Positions 40,692 to 49,909 of a stretch of 64,000 nucleotides of DNA are shown piece by piece. Position numbers and translations under genes: made by a program. The notes below the pieces were generated by a model, which saw nothing but the letters and a program-made list of their open reading frames with translations, did not search any database and had not been told where the DNA came from. The stretch's first letter is position 1. The number at the start of each line of letters is the position of its first letter. This DNA is from CAIVAT01 sp964525995. GTDB taxonomy: Bacteria; Bacteroidota; Bacteroidia; Bacteroidales; FEN-979. The stretch lies in assembly GCA_964525995.1 (NCBI GenBank), contig CAZGIM010000004.1:124001-188000 (forward strand), given 5' to 3'.

Positions 40692-42824
40692 TTACAATTT
40701 AATCTGAACCTGGGCAGTAACCTCTCCCTTGACGTTACCCTGGATCAGATCGGCTCCGGTTCCGATTACCTTTCGATCGGCAAAGATGGTAATTCCGCCC
40801 TGCAACCAGAAACTCACCTGGTTGCAGGGTTTGGTTTTAATGACTGTACAGAAACGCATACCCTTCCCTTCGAGACAAGCCATTGCATAATCCTGCAAAA
40901 CTGCAGGCTCATACACATAGAAACGGGAATCATAGCCATCGGTATCGAATATCCCCAACCTTACGCTGATGCTGGGAATGCGGCCGCCGGTTTTTAATTG
41001 GGCTTCCTGATACAGGAGTAATCCCTGCTGCACCCCGTTACTTGACTGGCTTACATTTCTGTATTCTATACGGGTCTTTAAAAGAAGCCGTTCGTTTGCC
41101 GACAGGTCAAAGACGGTCCTGAAACTCTGGATTCTCCGGTCGGTCAGGGAGTGAAGGTGATCTCCTTCGTTAGAAGAACCATTAACCCGGGATTGTTTAT
41201 GGTTGTACCTGAATTCAAATCCTGCATTTTTCGAAACCCTGAGAACCAGAACAACCCCCGATTCTTCACCCCGGGTGGCTGCATCGACCCGGTATTTTAA
41301 CCACGGAAAGGAGAATAGATCAACAAAGCCTGAAAGGGAAATTTGGGAGGTGATAGCGGCCTGAAGCGCTACATAGATCCCCTTTTCATTGGCATTCAAA
41401 GAGCCCTGACCGAAGGCATTCGAGAAGAGGTTTTGGTAAGCAGGCTGGTAATTCCGGAAAAGGATGCTGGCCGAAATGTTCTGCCCGTGCGAGAAAGTAC
41501 AGCCGGCAAATCCCGCCCATCCGCCATTCATACTGCGGCTTAACTCACCAAACAGCGCACACCGGCCGACCCGCATCCTGAAATCGATACCCAAATTATG
41601 GTTTACATTCCCCGAAAAACGATACAACTCGTATGGATCACTGCCCGGCGCGATCGCGGTTGAATACTTAACCCAGGTGCCCGTCAGTCCCACGTTGAAT
41701 CCCCAGTTCTGACCGGGTGATGTAGTAAATTCAAGATGACCTCCAACGAGGAGCTCATCCGTAACATCCCGCTTTTCAATTTCAGCAAAAGTCCGGTGAT
41801 ACCCACTGGAAGAAAGGGAGCTTATCTCTGCCGGCCTTCCCGTGATACTGTCAATTCTCGTAACGGTTCCACCTCTTGATGTATAGGAGACAAATCCCGA
41901 TACCTCTGCAAACTTCTTTCGGAGGGTGATACCAATGCCACGTAAACCGGTTGTTTCATTGATTCCCAGGGAGGGACGGATACCTGCAGGAACCGTCGGA
42001 GCCATAATAAATCCGGGGATCGATCCGATCGAAATTCCGCTGCCGATGGTCAGACCCTGACCGAAATGGACTCTGAAACTGCCGATCACCAGCCGGCTCA
42101 GTATTCCCAGATCGGTAAGCGTCAGGTGAGCGCCGTAAAAATCGAACCCATTCGTTTGAGTCCCCCGGAAAAATTGTTCACCTGAATCCTTCTCACCTGA
42201 AAAGCCTAAACGGATCTTGTCGTACCACGTGAACTGATACCTGAAGTAGTAATAACGCGGATCTCCGACATAATACAGATTGGAATTCAGGGTATCGGGA
42301 AGATAGTCGTGACGGTATGCGGCGCTTAACGGAAACCCTTGTCGGGCACGGATCATCAGATCATGGCGGCCTTTCGTAAAAAGATTTTTAAGTGAGAATT
42401 CAGGGGTTCGCGAGGTCGGAATGATGGTCACAAAGGGAGCGATTTTCAGGATTACTGATGAATCGAAACCCGGGATGGTCAGCAACTCATAAATACTGAC
42501 CAAATCTCCGTAGGTGTTTCGGTAGTCGGTAAGATTTTTGATCAGCGAAGGAGATAGATAGGGAACTTCATAAAGTTTTTCAGGCTTCCGGGTGTTGAGA
42601 TTGACCGACTGACCGTTTTTTTCGATAAGATCTTCTGCCAGGTCTTCCAGATTGCGCCCGGTTTCCAAACCGGCTACCCGTTCCAGTACCTCTTCAGGTT
42701 GATCAGTCTGGCAAATCGAAACCGTGGGACTAACACAGATAAGAACTGCTAATCGAATGATCTTCAATATCTCGGTGATCCGGATCGACCCCGGCTTTTT
42801 CCGGTTTTGTTCACTTTTTTTCAC
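40692..42824 (-). CDS. Helix-hairpin-helix (ComEA-like) domain fused to a large outer-membrane barrel
   Basis: This 710-residue exported protein starts at GTG 42824. A signal-like helix (ILKIIRLAVLICVSPTVSIC) precedes a ComEA-like HhH module at about 70-130 (SVNLNTRKPEKLYEVPYLSPSLIKNLTDYRNTYGDLVSIYELLTIPGFDSSVILKIAPFV type pattern). From about 150 to the end it is a beta-barrel with many aromatic-ended strands (YYYFRYQFTWYDKIRLGFSG, FFGAHLT-like, EVTAQVQIKL at the terminus). The HhH suggests DNA or protein binding at the surface side. The PorV-like gene just upstream (15-base gap) is probably in the same operon. Confidence 0.72.
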   Translation of the reverse strand: MKKSEQNRKKPGSIRITEILKIIRLAVLICVSPTVSICQTDQPEEVLERVAGLETGRNLEDLAEDLIEKNGQSVNLNTRKPEKLYEVPYLSPSLIKNLTDYRNTYGDLVSIYELLTIPGFDSSVILKIAPFVTIIPTSRTPEFSLKNLFTKGRHDLMIRARQGFPLSAAYRHDYLPDTLNSNLYYVGDPRYYYFRYQFTWYDKIRLGFSGEKDSGEQFFRGTQTNGFDFYGAHLTLTDLGILSRLVIGSFRVHFGQGLTIGSGISIGSIPGFIMAPTVPAGIRPSLGINETTGLRGIGITLRKKFAEVSGFVSYTSRGGTVTRIDSITGRPAEISSLSSSGYHRTFAEIEKRDVTDELLVGGHLEFTTSPGQNWGFNVGLTGTWVKYSTAIAPGSDPYELYRFSGNVNHNLGIDFRMRVGRCALFGELSRSMNGGWAGFAGCTFSHGQNISASILFRNYQPAYQNLFSNAFGQGSLNANEKGIYVALQAAITSQISLSGFVDLFSFPWLKYRVDAATRGEESGVVLVLRVSKNAGFEFRYNHKQSRVNGSSNEGDHLHSLTDRRIQSFRTVFDLSANERLLLKTRIEYRNVSQSSNGVQQGLLLYQEAQLKTGGRIPSISVRLGIFDTDGYDSRFYVYEPAVLQDYAMACLEGKGMRFCTVIKTKPCNQVSFWLQGGITIFADRKVIGTGADLIQGNVKGEVTAQVQIKL

Positions 42825-42839
42825 TGAAATTCCTAATTT

Positions 42840-43721
42840 CTATTCCATGGAATGAACGTTGCGTGAGCCGCTGCTCCTTGAGGTGCCTGTTGTTTCACCG
42901 GAAGTCTGGTAGAGCAGGGATCCACCCGGACTGAATCCCAGCTCCTGATGATAACCCGATGCAATATCCAGCGTCAGGCGTCCGATTTTGATCCCCATGC
43001 CAAAGGTCACAATCCAGGGATTCGTTCCAAGCCCTGCCCTGATTGAAAACCTGCCGGCAATCTGATATTCTGCGCCAATTCGGATTACCAATGCTCGGGT
43101 CAACTCCTTTTCAGCCTCAAAAACGGCCATGAAACTTTCCGAAAACCGATACGAGATACCTGCACAGAATGTCACAGGTAAATATTCGACCGGGTTCCTG
43201 GTTACTTTAACCGGAACCGGGTTAGCGATAAGGATTCCCGCTAACAGCCGGTCGGTGGGCTTGAACTGCAATCCGATCTCACAGGATATCAGGTTTTTAC
43301 TTCCGTAATCCTCCGGCATACCCAAACGCAGGTAATCGAGCTGGATTCCGGTTGAAAATGATCTCCCGAACTTTCGGCTGTAGCTAATGCCTGTGTGGAA
43401 CTCCTGGTAACCAGAGGTCCCGAAATGACTTACACTAAGCGCAAATGATCCGGGTTTAGCGGCATAGATAATCGCTCCCTGCTGAAATGATAGTTCCTTC
43501 ATCAAGAACCGGTTCTCAAATGATATTCCGGCTGAAAACCCTTTAAGCCAAGCTGTCCCGGCAGGATTGTTGGATGCCGACCAGAAGTCGGAAACTGCAA
43601 CGGAGGCTCCTCCCATCGCTCCGGCCCTTCCACCGGCGGGAATACGTTCTCCGGCCGACATCGAGATCAAAGGAAATCCGGTACTGAAAACAAAAACCAG
43701 CAGCACTGATTTGCAGAACAT
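42840..43721 (-). CDS. PorV/PorQ-like outer-membrane barrel protein
   Basis: The start is the ATG at 43721 (MFCKSVLLVFVFSTGFPLISMSA, signal peptide); the longer frame would overlap the divergent DUF2461 gene and its promoter. The 293-residue protein opens GGRAGAMGGASVAVSDFWSASNNPAG, the UPF0164/PorV-like motif, followed by barrel strands such as FALSVSHFGTSGYQEFHTGISYSRKF and VIRIGAEYQIAGRFSIRAGL. PorV-type proteins carry type IX cargo at the outer membrane, but this one is only family-like. It precedes the HhH barrel gene. Confidence 0.68.
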   Translation of the reverse strand: MFCKSVLLVFVFSTGFPLISMSAGERIPAGGRAGAMGGASVAVSDFWSASNNPAGTAWLKGFSAGISFENRFLMKELSFQQGAIIYAAKPGSFALSVSHFGTSGYQEFHTGISYSRKFGRSFSTGIQLDYLRLGMPEDYGSKNLISCEIGLQFKPTDRLLAGILIANPVPVKVTRNPVEYLPVTFCAGISYRFSESFMAVFEAEKELTRALVIRIGAEYQIAGRFSIRAGLGTNPWIVTFGMGIKIGRLTLDIASGYHQELGFSPGGSLLYQTSGETTGTSRSSGSRNVHSME

Positions 43722-43808
43722 GATCCTCTTTTCCGCTTTATCCGGGTTCGACCGAAAAAGTAATACAGAATGGAATGTTTTGTCGAAAAATAGTTCCCCA
43801 TCCTTTGC

Positions 43809-43816
43809 TACCTTTG
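43809..43816 (+). promoter_or_regulatory. Candidate -7 element for the DUF2461 gene
   Basis: TACCTTTG matches TAnnTTTG exactly, 17 bases before the ATG at 43834. TTTTG at 43778-43782 is 26 bases upstream, slightly long for a -33 element. Confidence 0.5.
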
Positions 43817-43833
43817 CGTAAAAACAATATGCT

Positions 43834-44493
43834 ATGACTCCGAATGTGATTTCCTTTCTTGAACAACTGAAAAACAATAATAATCGTGATTGGTTTCAGC
43901 AGCACAAGATTCAGTACGAGGCTGCTAAACATGAAGTGCTGGATTTCGTTGGTTTTGTGATCCCGGAGATTGCTCGATTCGATGAATCGGTGAAGCTGGT
44001 CGAACCCAAGGACTGTCTTTTCAGAATTTTCCGCGATGTTCGCTTTTCGAAGGACAAAGCGCCCTATAAAGTAAATATGGGAGCCTGGATTACTCCCAGA
44101 GGACGTAAAAGTTCAGGACCTGGATATTACATTCACCTTCAGCCTGGCGAATCATTCCTCTCGGTCGGAGTCTATATGCCCGAACCCGACCAATTGAAAA
44201 AAATCAGACAGGAGATCTATTATAATGCCGATGAATTCAAATCCATCTTAAAAGATCGGAAAATCATCCGGTTTACGAAGGGACTTGATGATTTCGATAA
44301 AGCCAAACAACCACCCCGGGATTTTCCTAAGGATTTTGCCGATATCGAACTCTTGAAGCACCGGCATTACATCCTTTCGGCAATATTGAATGATGAAACT
44401 ATCCTCTCTGACGGGCTTTTCGATTACGTAACCGGTGTTTTCAGGGCATTTTCGCCTTTGAACGAATTTTTACGGAGAGCTCTGGAGTCATAA
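43834..44493 (+). CDS. DUF2461 family protein
   Basis: This 219-residue cytoplasmic protein matches DUF2461/TIGR02453: FLEQLKNNNNRDWFQQHKIQYEAAKHEVLDFV, FRIFRDVRFSKDKAPYKVNMGAWI, GYYIHLQPGESFLSVGVYMPEPDQLKKIR and KQPPRDFPKDF are the conserved blocks. The family has no assigned biochemical function. It is a single gene, divergent from the PorV-like gene and convergent with psd (3-base gap). Confidence 0.9.
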   Translation: MTPNVISFLEQLKNNNNRDWFQQHKIQYEAAKHEVLDFVGFVIPEIARFDESVKLVEPKDCLFRIFRDVRFSKDKAPYKVNMGAWITPRGRKSSGPGYYIHLQPGESFLSVGVYMPEPDQLKKIRQEIYYNADEFKSILKDRKIIRFTKGLDDFDKAKQPPRDFPKDFADIELLKHRHYILSAILNDETILSDGLFDYVTGVFRAFSPLNEFLRRALES

Positions 44494-44496
44494 AGG

Positions 44497-45159
44497 TTAA
44501 CCAGGAATTCTTCCGATGATGGTCTGTTTTCCTTTAACTTTTTGGTTGAGGGAGACTTCGATTTTGGTATCGACCGGAAGCAAAAGATCCACCCTGGAGC
44601 CAAACTTGATAAAACCAAGCTCGTCGCCTTGGATGACCGGTTCCCCCACTTTCGGGTAGCATTTGATACGTCGTGCCATGGCGCCTGCTATCTGGCGTAC
44701 CAGTACCTTATGCAGGTCGGGACCCAGAATGACGGTTGTTGCCCGTTCATTTTCAAGCGAAGCTTTCGGATTGAAGGCTACCATGTGTTTTCCCGGATGA
44801 TAATAGTAGTAAACGATTTCGCCGCCAATCGGGAACCAGTTTACATGTACATTGGTTGCCGACATGAATATGGAGACCTGAATCCGTTCATCCTTAAAGT
44901 ACTCCGGTTCAATGGTACGTTCGATAACCACCACTTTCCCGTCGGCCGGGCAGAGGATGATGCGGTCACCACCGTTTTTGGATCGCTTTGGTGACCGGAA
45001 GAAGCGGATGATCATGGTTAAAAACCAGATCCCGAGCAGGTATAGAATTGCGTGGATCCAGGTTTGTTCGGGCCAGATATGGTTGAAGGCTAATAATATG
45101 GCAACAACCAAAAGAAAGGTGATCAGTATGGTTTTATATCCTTCTTTGTGAATAGTCAT
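44497..45159 (-). CDS. psd: Phosphatidylserine decarboxylase family protein
   Basis: Psd makes phosphatidylethanolamine by decarboxylating phosphatidylserine, using a pyruvoyl group made by self-cleavage. The 220-residue protein is the short form: two N-terminal membrane helices (about 10-25 and 35-52), then CPADGKVVVIE, FMSATNVHVNWFPIGGEI and the processing site FGSR at 186-189, with cleavage expected between Gly187 and Ser188. It lies three bases after cdsA, and both are phospholipid genes. Confidence 0.92.
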   Translation of the reverse strand: MTIHKEGYKTILITFLLVVAILLAFNHIWPEQTWIHAILYLLGIWFLTMIIRFFRSPKRSKNGGDRIILCPADGKVVVIERTIEPEYFKDERIQVSIFMSATNVHVNWFPIGGEIVYYYYHPGKHMVAFNPKASLENERATTVILGPDLHKVLVRQIAGAMARRIKCYPKVGEPVIQGDELGFIKFGSRVDLLLPVDTKIEVSLNQKVKGKQTIIGRIPG

Positions 45160-45162
45160 GGT

Positions 45163-46032
45163 TTAAATGGCATTAATAAAATAAAAACAGATGAAAACAA
45201 AGGGAGCCGATATCAACATGGTGTCAAAACGGTCTAAAATTCCACCGTGACCCGGGAGTATCGAGCCGGAATCTTTTACATGGAGCCCTCTTTTAATCAA
45301 TGATTCCACGAGATCGCCAAGGGTACCGAAAATTATCACGATAAATGTCAGGATCAGCCAGTTAAGATAGGAAATATCAGTGAAAAGCCATGATAGAGCC
45401 GCCGTAGTCAGGAAAGCTACCAGAACGCCGGCCAGGGTTCCCTCCCATGTTTTTTTCGGTGAGATTCGCTCAAAAAACTTGTTTTTACCGAATTGCTTTC
45501 CATATAAATAGGCAGCGGTGTCGTAAAGCCAGGTCAACAGGAAGTAACCCGTCAGAAATTCCGGGAAACCGTAAATCTTTACCTGACCGGGACAGCTGAA
45601 TGCGTTAAGAAGCGCTAATGGGATGGCAATATAAACGATGCCGAGAATGGTTATGGCAATATTGTTCAGCGGTGCGGGTCTGTTTCTGAAGATTTCAATG
45701 ATGAAAGTCAGAAAGATACTAACTGATACTGCAATCAGGGGTGCATTGCTCCAAATTGATCCACCGGATGATTCTGGTACCGTAAAAAAATAAAGGGTGA
45801 TGAAGATGTAAACCATCGCTCCTGCCGCTGTTCCATATATTTTCTGGGGATGTTGGTTTTCGCCTGAAACAAGATTGTAGAATTCCCATAAACCCAGCAG
45901 GGCTATCAGCAGAAAGAGCGAAGCAAAGACCCACCCGCTCAGGTACAAGGCTGCCAGGAGGATAAAGACCATCGACAATCCTGTGATGGTCCTTGCCCAG
46001 AAGTTGCTCAACCTTGTTGTTTTTTCAGTCAT
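45163..46032 (-). CDS. cdsA: Phosphatidate cytidylyltransferase
   Basis: CdsA makes CDP-diacylglycerol, the precursor of phosphatidylserine and phosphatidylglycerol. The 289-residue membrane protein has about eight helices. It carries the CDS signature near the C-terminus, VKDSGSILPGHGGILDRFDT, and the internal PKKTWEGTLAGV. It overlaps the upstream LUD-domain gene by eight bases and is followed by psd after three bases, so phospholipid synthesis genes are co-expressed with ftsH. Confidence 0.95.
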   Translation of the reverse strand: MTEKTTRLSNFWARTITGLSMVFILLAALYLSGWVFASLFLLIALLGLWEFYNLVSGENQHPQKIYGTAAGAMVYIFITLYFFTVPESSGGSIWSNAPLIAVSVSIFLTFIIEIFRNRPAPLNNIAITILGIVYIAIPLALLNAFSCPGQVKIYGFPEFLTGYFLLTWLYDTAAYLYGKQFGKNKFFERISPKKTWEGTLAGVLVAFLTTAALSWLFTDISYLNWLILTFIVIIFGTLGDLVESLIKRGLHVKDSGSILPGHGGILDRFDTMLISAPFVFICFYFINAI

Positions 46033-46681
46033 TGGAAGGTGCGGAATCGTCCACCAGGAATATATATAATTCTCTCGGACCGTGGGCTCCCAAAACCAGA
46101 GTCTTCTCGATGTCGGCAGTGCGGCTTGGCCCGGTGATCAGTGACACCATCGACGGATAATTGTCCTTATATTTCTTTTTTATATTCGAGAATGCATGTT
46201 TCAGATCCGGGACGAGTTGAGAGGCATAGGCCAGGATCAAATGGAATTCGGGATATACGGTGATCTTCCTTCCCGGACTCAGACGGCTCGATACCATAGC
46301 GGTTCCCAGCCGTGCTATCAGGTATTCACACCGGGTAATCCCGATGCGGGCATCAAGGATGGCTTCGGTATGCGCTTCAAATGGGATTCCGCCCTGCCTG
46401 AGAAGGTGATGAATCTTGGGATCCTGGCAGTAAAGCACCCCCCATTCTTTCTCCACAATGAACGACTGAAGATTACTTATAAATTCATCATCGCTTTCGC
46501 AATAAACAAATTTTCCGGACACCCGGACCAATGCTTCTGCGAAAGTCACATCGAGAGGTTCTGTCATATTCTTATAAACAGGAGCATCCTGATCGATGAT
46601 AGGATAGGGAGGTTCTGTCTTTTCGATCAGGGCATCCCGCACCTTTTTGAGGATCTTTTCTCTTGATGTGCTTTCTTCCAT
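46025..46681 (-). CDS. LUD-domain (LutC/YkgG-like) protein
   Basis: The start is the ATG at 46681 (MEESTSREKILKKVRDALIEK); the longer frame would run into ftsH. The 218-residue protein matches the LUD/LutC fold: FVYCESDDEFISNLQSFIVEKEW, GITRCEYLIARLGTAMVSS, and MVSLITGPSRTADIEKTLVLGAHGPRELYIFLVD. LutC normally works with LutA and LutB in lactate oxidation, but those genes are absent here. It sits 10 bases after ftsH and overlaps cdsA, a placement I recall in other Bacteroidota. Its role in this operon is unclear. Confidence 0.85.
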   Translation of the reverse strand: MEESTSREKILKKVRDALIEKTEPPYPIIDQDAPVYKNMTEPLDVTFAEALVRVSGKFVYCESDDEFISNLQSFIVEKEWGVLYCQDPKIHHLLRQGGIPFEAHTEAILDARIGITRCEYLIARLGTAMVSSRLSPGRKITVYPEFHLILAYASQLVPDLKHAFSNIKKKYKDNYPSMVSLITGPSRTADIEKTLVLGAHGPRELYIFLVDDSAPSND

Positions 46682-46691
46682 TGTGATAGAT

Positions 46692-48710
46692 TTACGCGGT
46701 TTTCTCCTGATGGCCCGGGAGGAGGCGTTCCTCTTCACCGTCCCAGGGCCGTTTCCCAAAGATCACTTCCAGGTCTTCCCTGAAGATCACCTCCCGTTCG
46801 AGCAGGAGGTTGGCTAATTTCTCAAGATTCTCTTTATTCGCGTTCAGCAAGTTTTTTGCCCGTTCATAGGCCGATTCCACAATTGCCCTTACCTCATGAT
46901 CGATCACCTCAGCAGTTTTTTCACTGTAAGGTTTCTGGAAGGCATACTCATTCTGGCCAGTTGAATCGTAAAAGCTGATGTTACCGATCTCCTTGTTCAG
47001 CCCGAAATAAACGACCATGGCGTAGGCCTGTTTGGTGACCTTTTCCAGGTCGTTGAGGGCGCCGGTCGATACTTTACCGAAGAAGATCTCCTCCGAAGCC
47101 CTGCCTCCGACTGCCGAGGTGATCTCATCAAACATTTGCTCATAAGTTGTGATCTGCCTTTCCTCCGGAAGGTACCATGCGGCTCCTAAGGCTTTACCAC
47201 GGGGTACGATGGTGACTTTTACCAGGGGATGGGCGTATTGAAGCAACCAACTTACGGTTGCATGTCCCGATTCATGAAAGGCGATCACCTTTTTCTCATG
47301 TGCTGAAATGATCTTGTTGCGCTTTTCCAATCCGCCGATGATCCGGTCGATAGCATCTAAAAAATCCTGTCTTTCGATGATCGATTTGTTTTTCCGTGCG
47401 GCGATTAGGGCCGATTCGTTACAAACGTTGGCGATGTCGGCGCCCGAGAAACCCGGAGTTTGTTTGGCCAGGAAATCGACATTCAGTCCCGGATCCAGTT
47501 TTAAAGGTTTAAGGTGGACTTTAAAAATTGCTTTCCGTTCTTCGAGGTCGGGTAATTCGACATTGATTTGCCGATCGAACCTTCCGGCACGCATCAGCGC
47601 CCGGTCGAGGATATCGGCGCGGTTGGTCGCTGCTAAGATGATGACGCCGGCGTTGGTGCCGAATCCATCCATCTCGGTGAGCAATTGGTTCAGTGTATTT
47701 TCCCGTTCGTCGTTGGCCCCGGTGATGGCATTCCGGCCACGGGCACGTCCGATAGCATCAATTTCGTCGATAAAGATGATACAAGGAGCTTTTTCCTTGG
47801 CTTGTCGGAAGAGATCCCTGACTCTGCTGGCGCCCACGCCTACAAACATCTCCACGAAGTCAGAACCTGAGATGGAGAAAAAGGGTACTTTAGCTTCGCC
47901 GGCAACGGCCTTGGCAAGGAGCGTTTTTCCGGTGCCCGGAGGACCGACCAGCAGGGCGCCCTTGGGAATCTTGCCTCCCAGGTTGGTGTATTTGGAAGGA
48001 TTTTTCAGGAAATCGACAATTTCCATGATCTCCACCTTGGCCTCCTCCAGTCCGGCCACATCATTAAAGGTGACGCTCACACTGGTATCTTTATCGAAGA
48101 GCTGCGCCTTCGATTTCCCAATGTTGAAAATCTGTCCGCCGCCACCGCTACCGCGGCTCATGAAGCGCATGATCAGAAACCAGGCCCCGATTAAAATCAC
48201 AAGCGGAATGAGATAGCTGAGAATGTCGCCCCAGAGATCCTTCCGGGTATCGGTCGAAGGCGGATAGGGGTATTGCTTCTGGAATTCACTGATCTGAACC
48301 TGTGGAATACTGTCGCGTTTCATTCGCGAAACCACACTGTCGCGGGTGTCCTTAAGCAAACCGTGAAATATCTCCTCAGACCCCACCTGGTAAAAATACT
48401 GGGGATTGGTCGTGACACTGCCCGTTCCGAACCCTTTCTTGTTGAATTCCTTGAACGTGGTATCGTGTAGGATCTTTTCCTTCTTAATATATATTTCAGC
48501 CTGTTCCTTGTTGACGATCACAATTTTTTCAATGTCCTGTTTTATCAGAAACTCTTCCAATTTAGGCCAGGAGATTTCTTTAACCGTACTGTTGTAATTC
48601 ATTACCTGGATGGTAATGAAAACAATCGCCAGGATCGCATAGATCCAGTAAAAACTGAATTTTGGTTTTTTTGATTTAGGTGGAACGAATTTATTTTCTT
48701 TATCTGCCAT
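46692..48710 (-). CDS. ftsH: ATP-dependent zinc metalloprotease FtsH
   Basis: FtsH is a membrane-anchored AAA protease that degrades misfolded membrane and short-lived regulatory proteins. The 672-residue protein has TM1 at about 19-38, a periplasmic domain, TM2 at about 162-182, and the AAA domain with Walker A GPPGTGKT at 256-263 and Walker B IIFIDEIDAI. The second region of homology contains ATNRADILDRALMRAGRFDR, and the zinc site is HESGH at 479-483. The N-terminal periplasmic part is longer than in E. coli. It is preceded by rsfS (31-base gap). Confidence 0.97.
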   Translation of the reverse strand: MADKENKFVPPKSKKPKFSFYWIYAILAIVFITIQVMNYNSTVKEISWPKLEEFLIKQDIEKIVIVNKEQAEIYIKKEKILHDTTFKEFNKKGFGTGSVTTNPQYFYQVGSEEIFHGLLKDTRDSVVSRMKRDSIPQVQISEFQKQYPYPPSTDTRKDLWGDILSYLIPLVILIGAWFLIMRFMSRGSGGGGQIFNIGKSKAQLFDKDTSVSVTFNDVAGLEEAKVEIMEIVDFLKNPSKYTNLGGKIPKGALLVGPPGTGKTLLAKAVAGEAKVPFFSISGSDFVEMFVGVGASRVRDLFRQAKEKAPCIIFIDEIDAIGRARGRNAITGANDERENTLNQLLTEMDGFGTNAGVIILAATNRADILDRALMRAGRFDRQINVELPDLEERKAIFKVHLKPLKLDPGLNVDFLAKQTPGFSGADIANVCNESALIAARKNKSIIERQDFLDAIDRIIGGLEKRNKIISAHEKKVIAFHESGHATVSWLLQYAHPLVKVTIVPRGKALGAAWYLPEERQITTYEQMFDEITSAVGGRASEEIFFGKVSTGALNDLEKVTKQAYAMVVYFGLNKEIGNISFYDSTGQNEYAFQKPYSEKTAEVIDHEVRAIVESAYERAKNLLNANKENLEKLANLLLEREVIFREDLEVIFGKRPWDGEEERLLPGHQEKTA

Positions 48711-48741
48711 TCTGTCGTGTTCAAATAAAATTCATGACTGT

Positions 48742-49116
48742 TTAACCTGTAGTCTCAATCTTTCTGATCTCAGCATCAGCCCACAACTGCTCCAGATTGT
48801 AGAATCGGCGCCGCTGTTCCTGAAAGATATGAACGACCACATCGCTGTAGTCGATCAAAATCCATTCCGCATTTTTAAAGCCTTCCATATGCCAGGGTTG
48901 AAAACCGGTCTGCTGCTTTACTGTGTTGATCACATGATCGGCGATGGCCTCCACCTGAGTGGTTGAAGTTCCGTGACAGATCACGAAGGTATCGCAGAGC
49001 GTACCATGGAGTTTTTTGAAATCAAGTACCACCGGTTCCCATGCCTTTTTATCGGCCATTGCATCGATGATACAGGCTAGCATCTTTTCAGATTCATTTT
49101 TTTTCCGCCGTGGCAT
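48742..49116 (-). CDS. rsfS: Ribosome silencing factor RsfS
   Basis: RsfS binds ribosomal protein uL14 on the 50S subunit and blocks subunit joining in starvation. The 124-residue protein shows the DUF143 blocks: KLHGTLCDTFVICHGTSTTQVEAIADHVI, WHMEGFKNAEWILIDYSDVVVHIFQEQRRRFYNLEQLWADA. The length is normal. It lies between the LOG-family gene and ftsH on the same strand. Confidence 0.95.
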   Translation of the reverse strand: MPRRKKNESEKMLACIIDAMADKKAWEPVVLDFKKLHGTLCDTFVICHGTSTTQVEAIADHVINTVKQQTGFQPWHMEGFKNAEWILIDYSDVVVHIFQEQRRRFYNLEQLWADAEIRKIETTG

Positions 49117-49163
49117 TCAGGAATATTAAGGTAAGTGCAAAATTAATGAAATAATTTGACTTC

Positions 49164-49874
49164 TCAGAAGTTAGGTTTCAGGGCATAGGTTTTATAGAAT
49201 TCGGTGATGACTGCCACTGCCTCTTCAGCGGTATCAGCCAACGTGAAGATATTCAAGTCGTCGGGATGGATGTTTTTTTCGGTCAGAACAGTGTTTTTGA
49301 TCCAGTCGATCAATCCCTGCCAGTAATCACGACATACCAGGACGATGGGGAATCTGACCAGTTTATGGGTCTGGATCAAGGTGATGGCTTCGGTAAGCTC
49401 ATCGAGGGTACCAAATCCTCCCGGCAAGGCGATAAAACCCATGGAATACCGCATGAACATGGTCTTTCGGACATAGAAATAGTTGAAATTGATGAGTTTG
49501 TTACGGTCGATGAAGGGATTTGGATTCTGTTCAAACGGGAGGTTGATGTTCAGCCCGACCGATTTTCCTCCGGCGAAATGCGCGCCTTTGTTTGCTGCTT
49601 CCATGATTCCGGGGCCACCGCCGGTGATGATGCCAAACCCAGCCTTGGTAAGGAGATAGGCGATCTCCTCGGTCAGCTTGTAAAATTGATGGATATCGCG
49701 GGTACGGGCTGATCCGAAAATTGACACACACGGACCGATCCTGCTGAGTTTCTCGAATCCTTCGACCATCTCCGAAATCACCTTTAAAATCTCCCAGGTA
49801 TCCAGTGAAATGGTCTCCGACCAGGTTTTAGGATTGAATGATTCCTTTAGTTTTTCTATCTCTTCAGTATCCAT
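49164..49874 (-). CDS. LOG family protein (TIGR00730-like)
   Basis: This 236-residue Rossmann-fold protein has the LOG motifs PGGFGTLDELTEAITLIQ and GGGPGIMEAANKGAHFAGGKSVGLNINLP. Characterised LOG enzymes are nucleoside 5'-monophosphate phosphoribohydrolases (cytokinin-activating or general nucleotide hydrolases). The N-terminal 40 residues (TEEIEKLKESFNPKTWSET) are an extension beyond the core. It follows uvrA by 35 bases. Confidence 0.88.
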   Translation of the reverse strand: MDTEEIEKLKESFNPKTWSETISLDTWEILKVISEMVEGFEKLSRIGPCVSIFGSARTRDIHQFYKLTEEIAYLLTKAGFGIITGGGPGIMEAANKGAHFAGGKSVGLNINLPFEQNPNPFIDRNKLINFNYFYVRKTMFMRYSMGFIALPGGFGTLDELTEAITLIQTHKLVRFPIVLVCRDYWQGLIDWIKNTVLTEKNIHPDDLNIFTLADTAEEAVAVITEFYKTYALKPNF

Positions 49875-49909
49875 GGCCTTTTAAATAAAATTAGTATCTA
49901 TCGGTCAAC

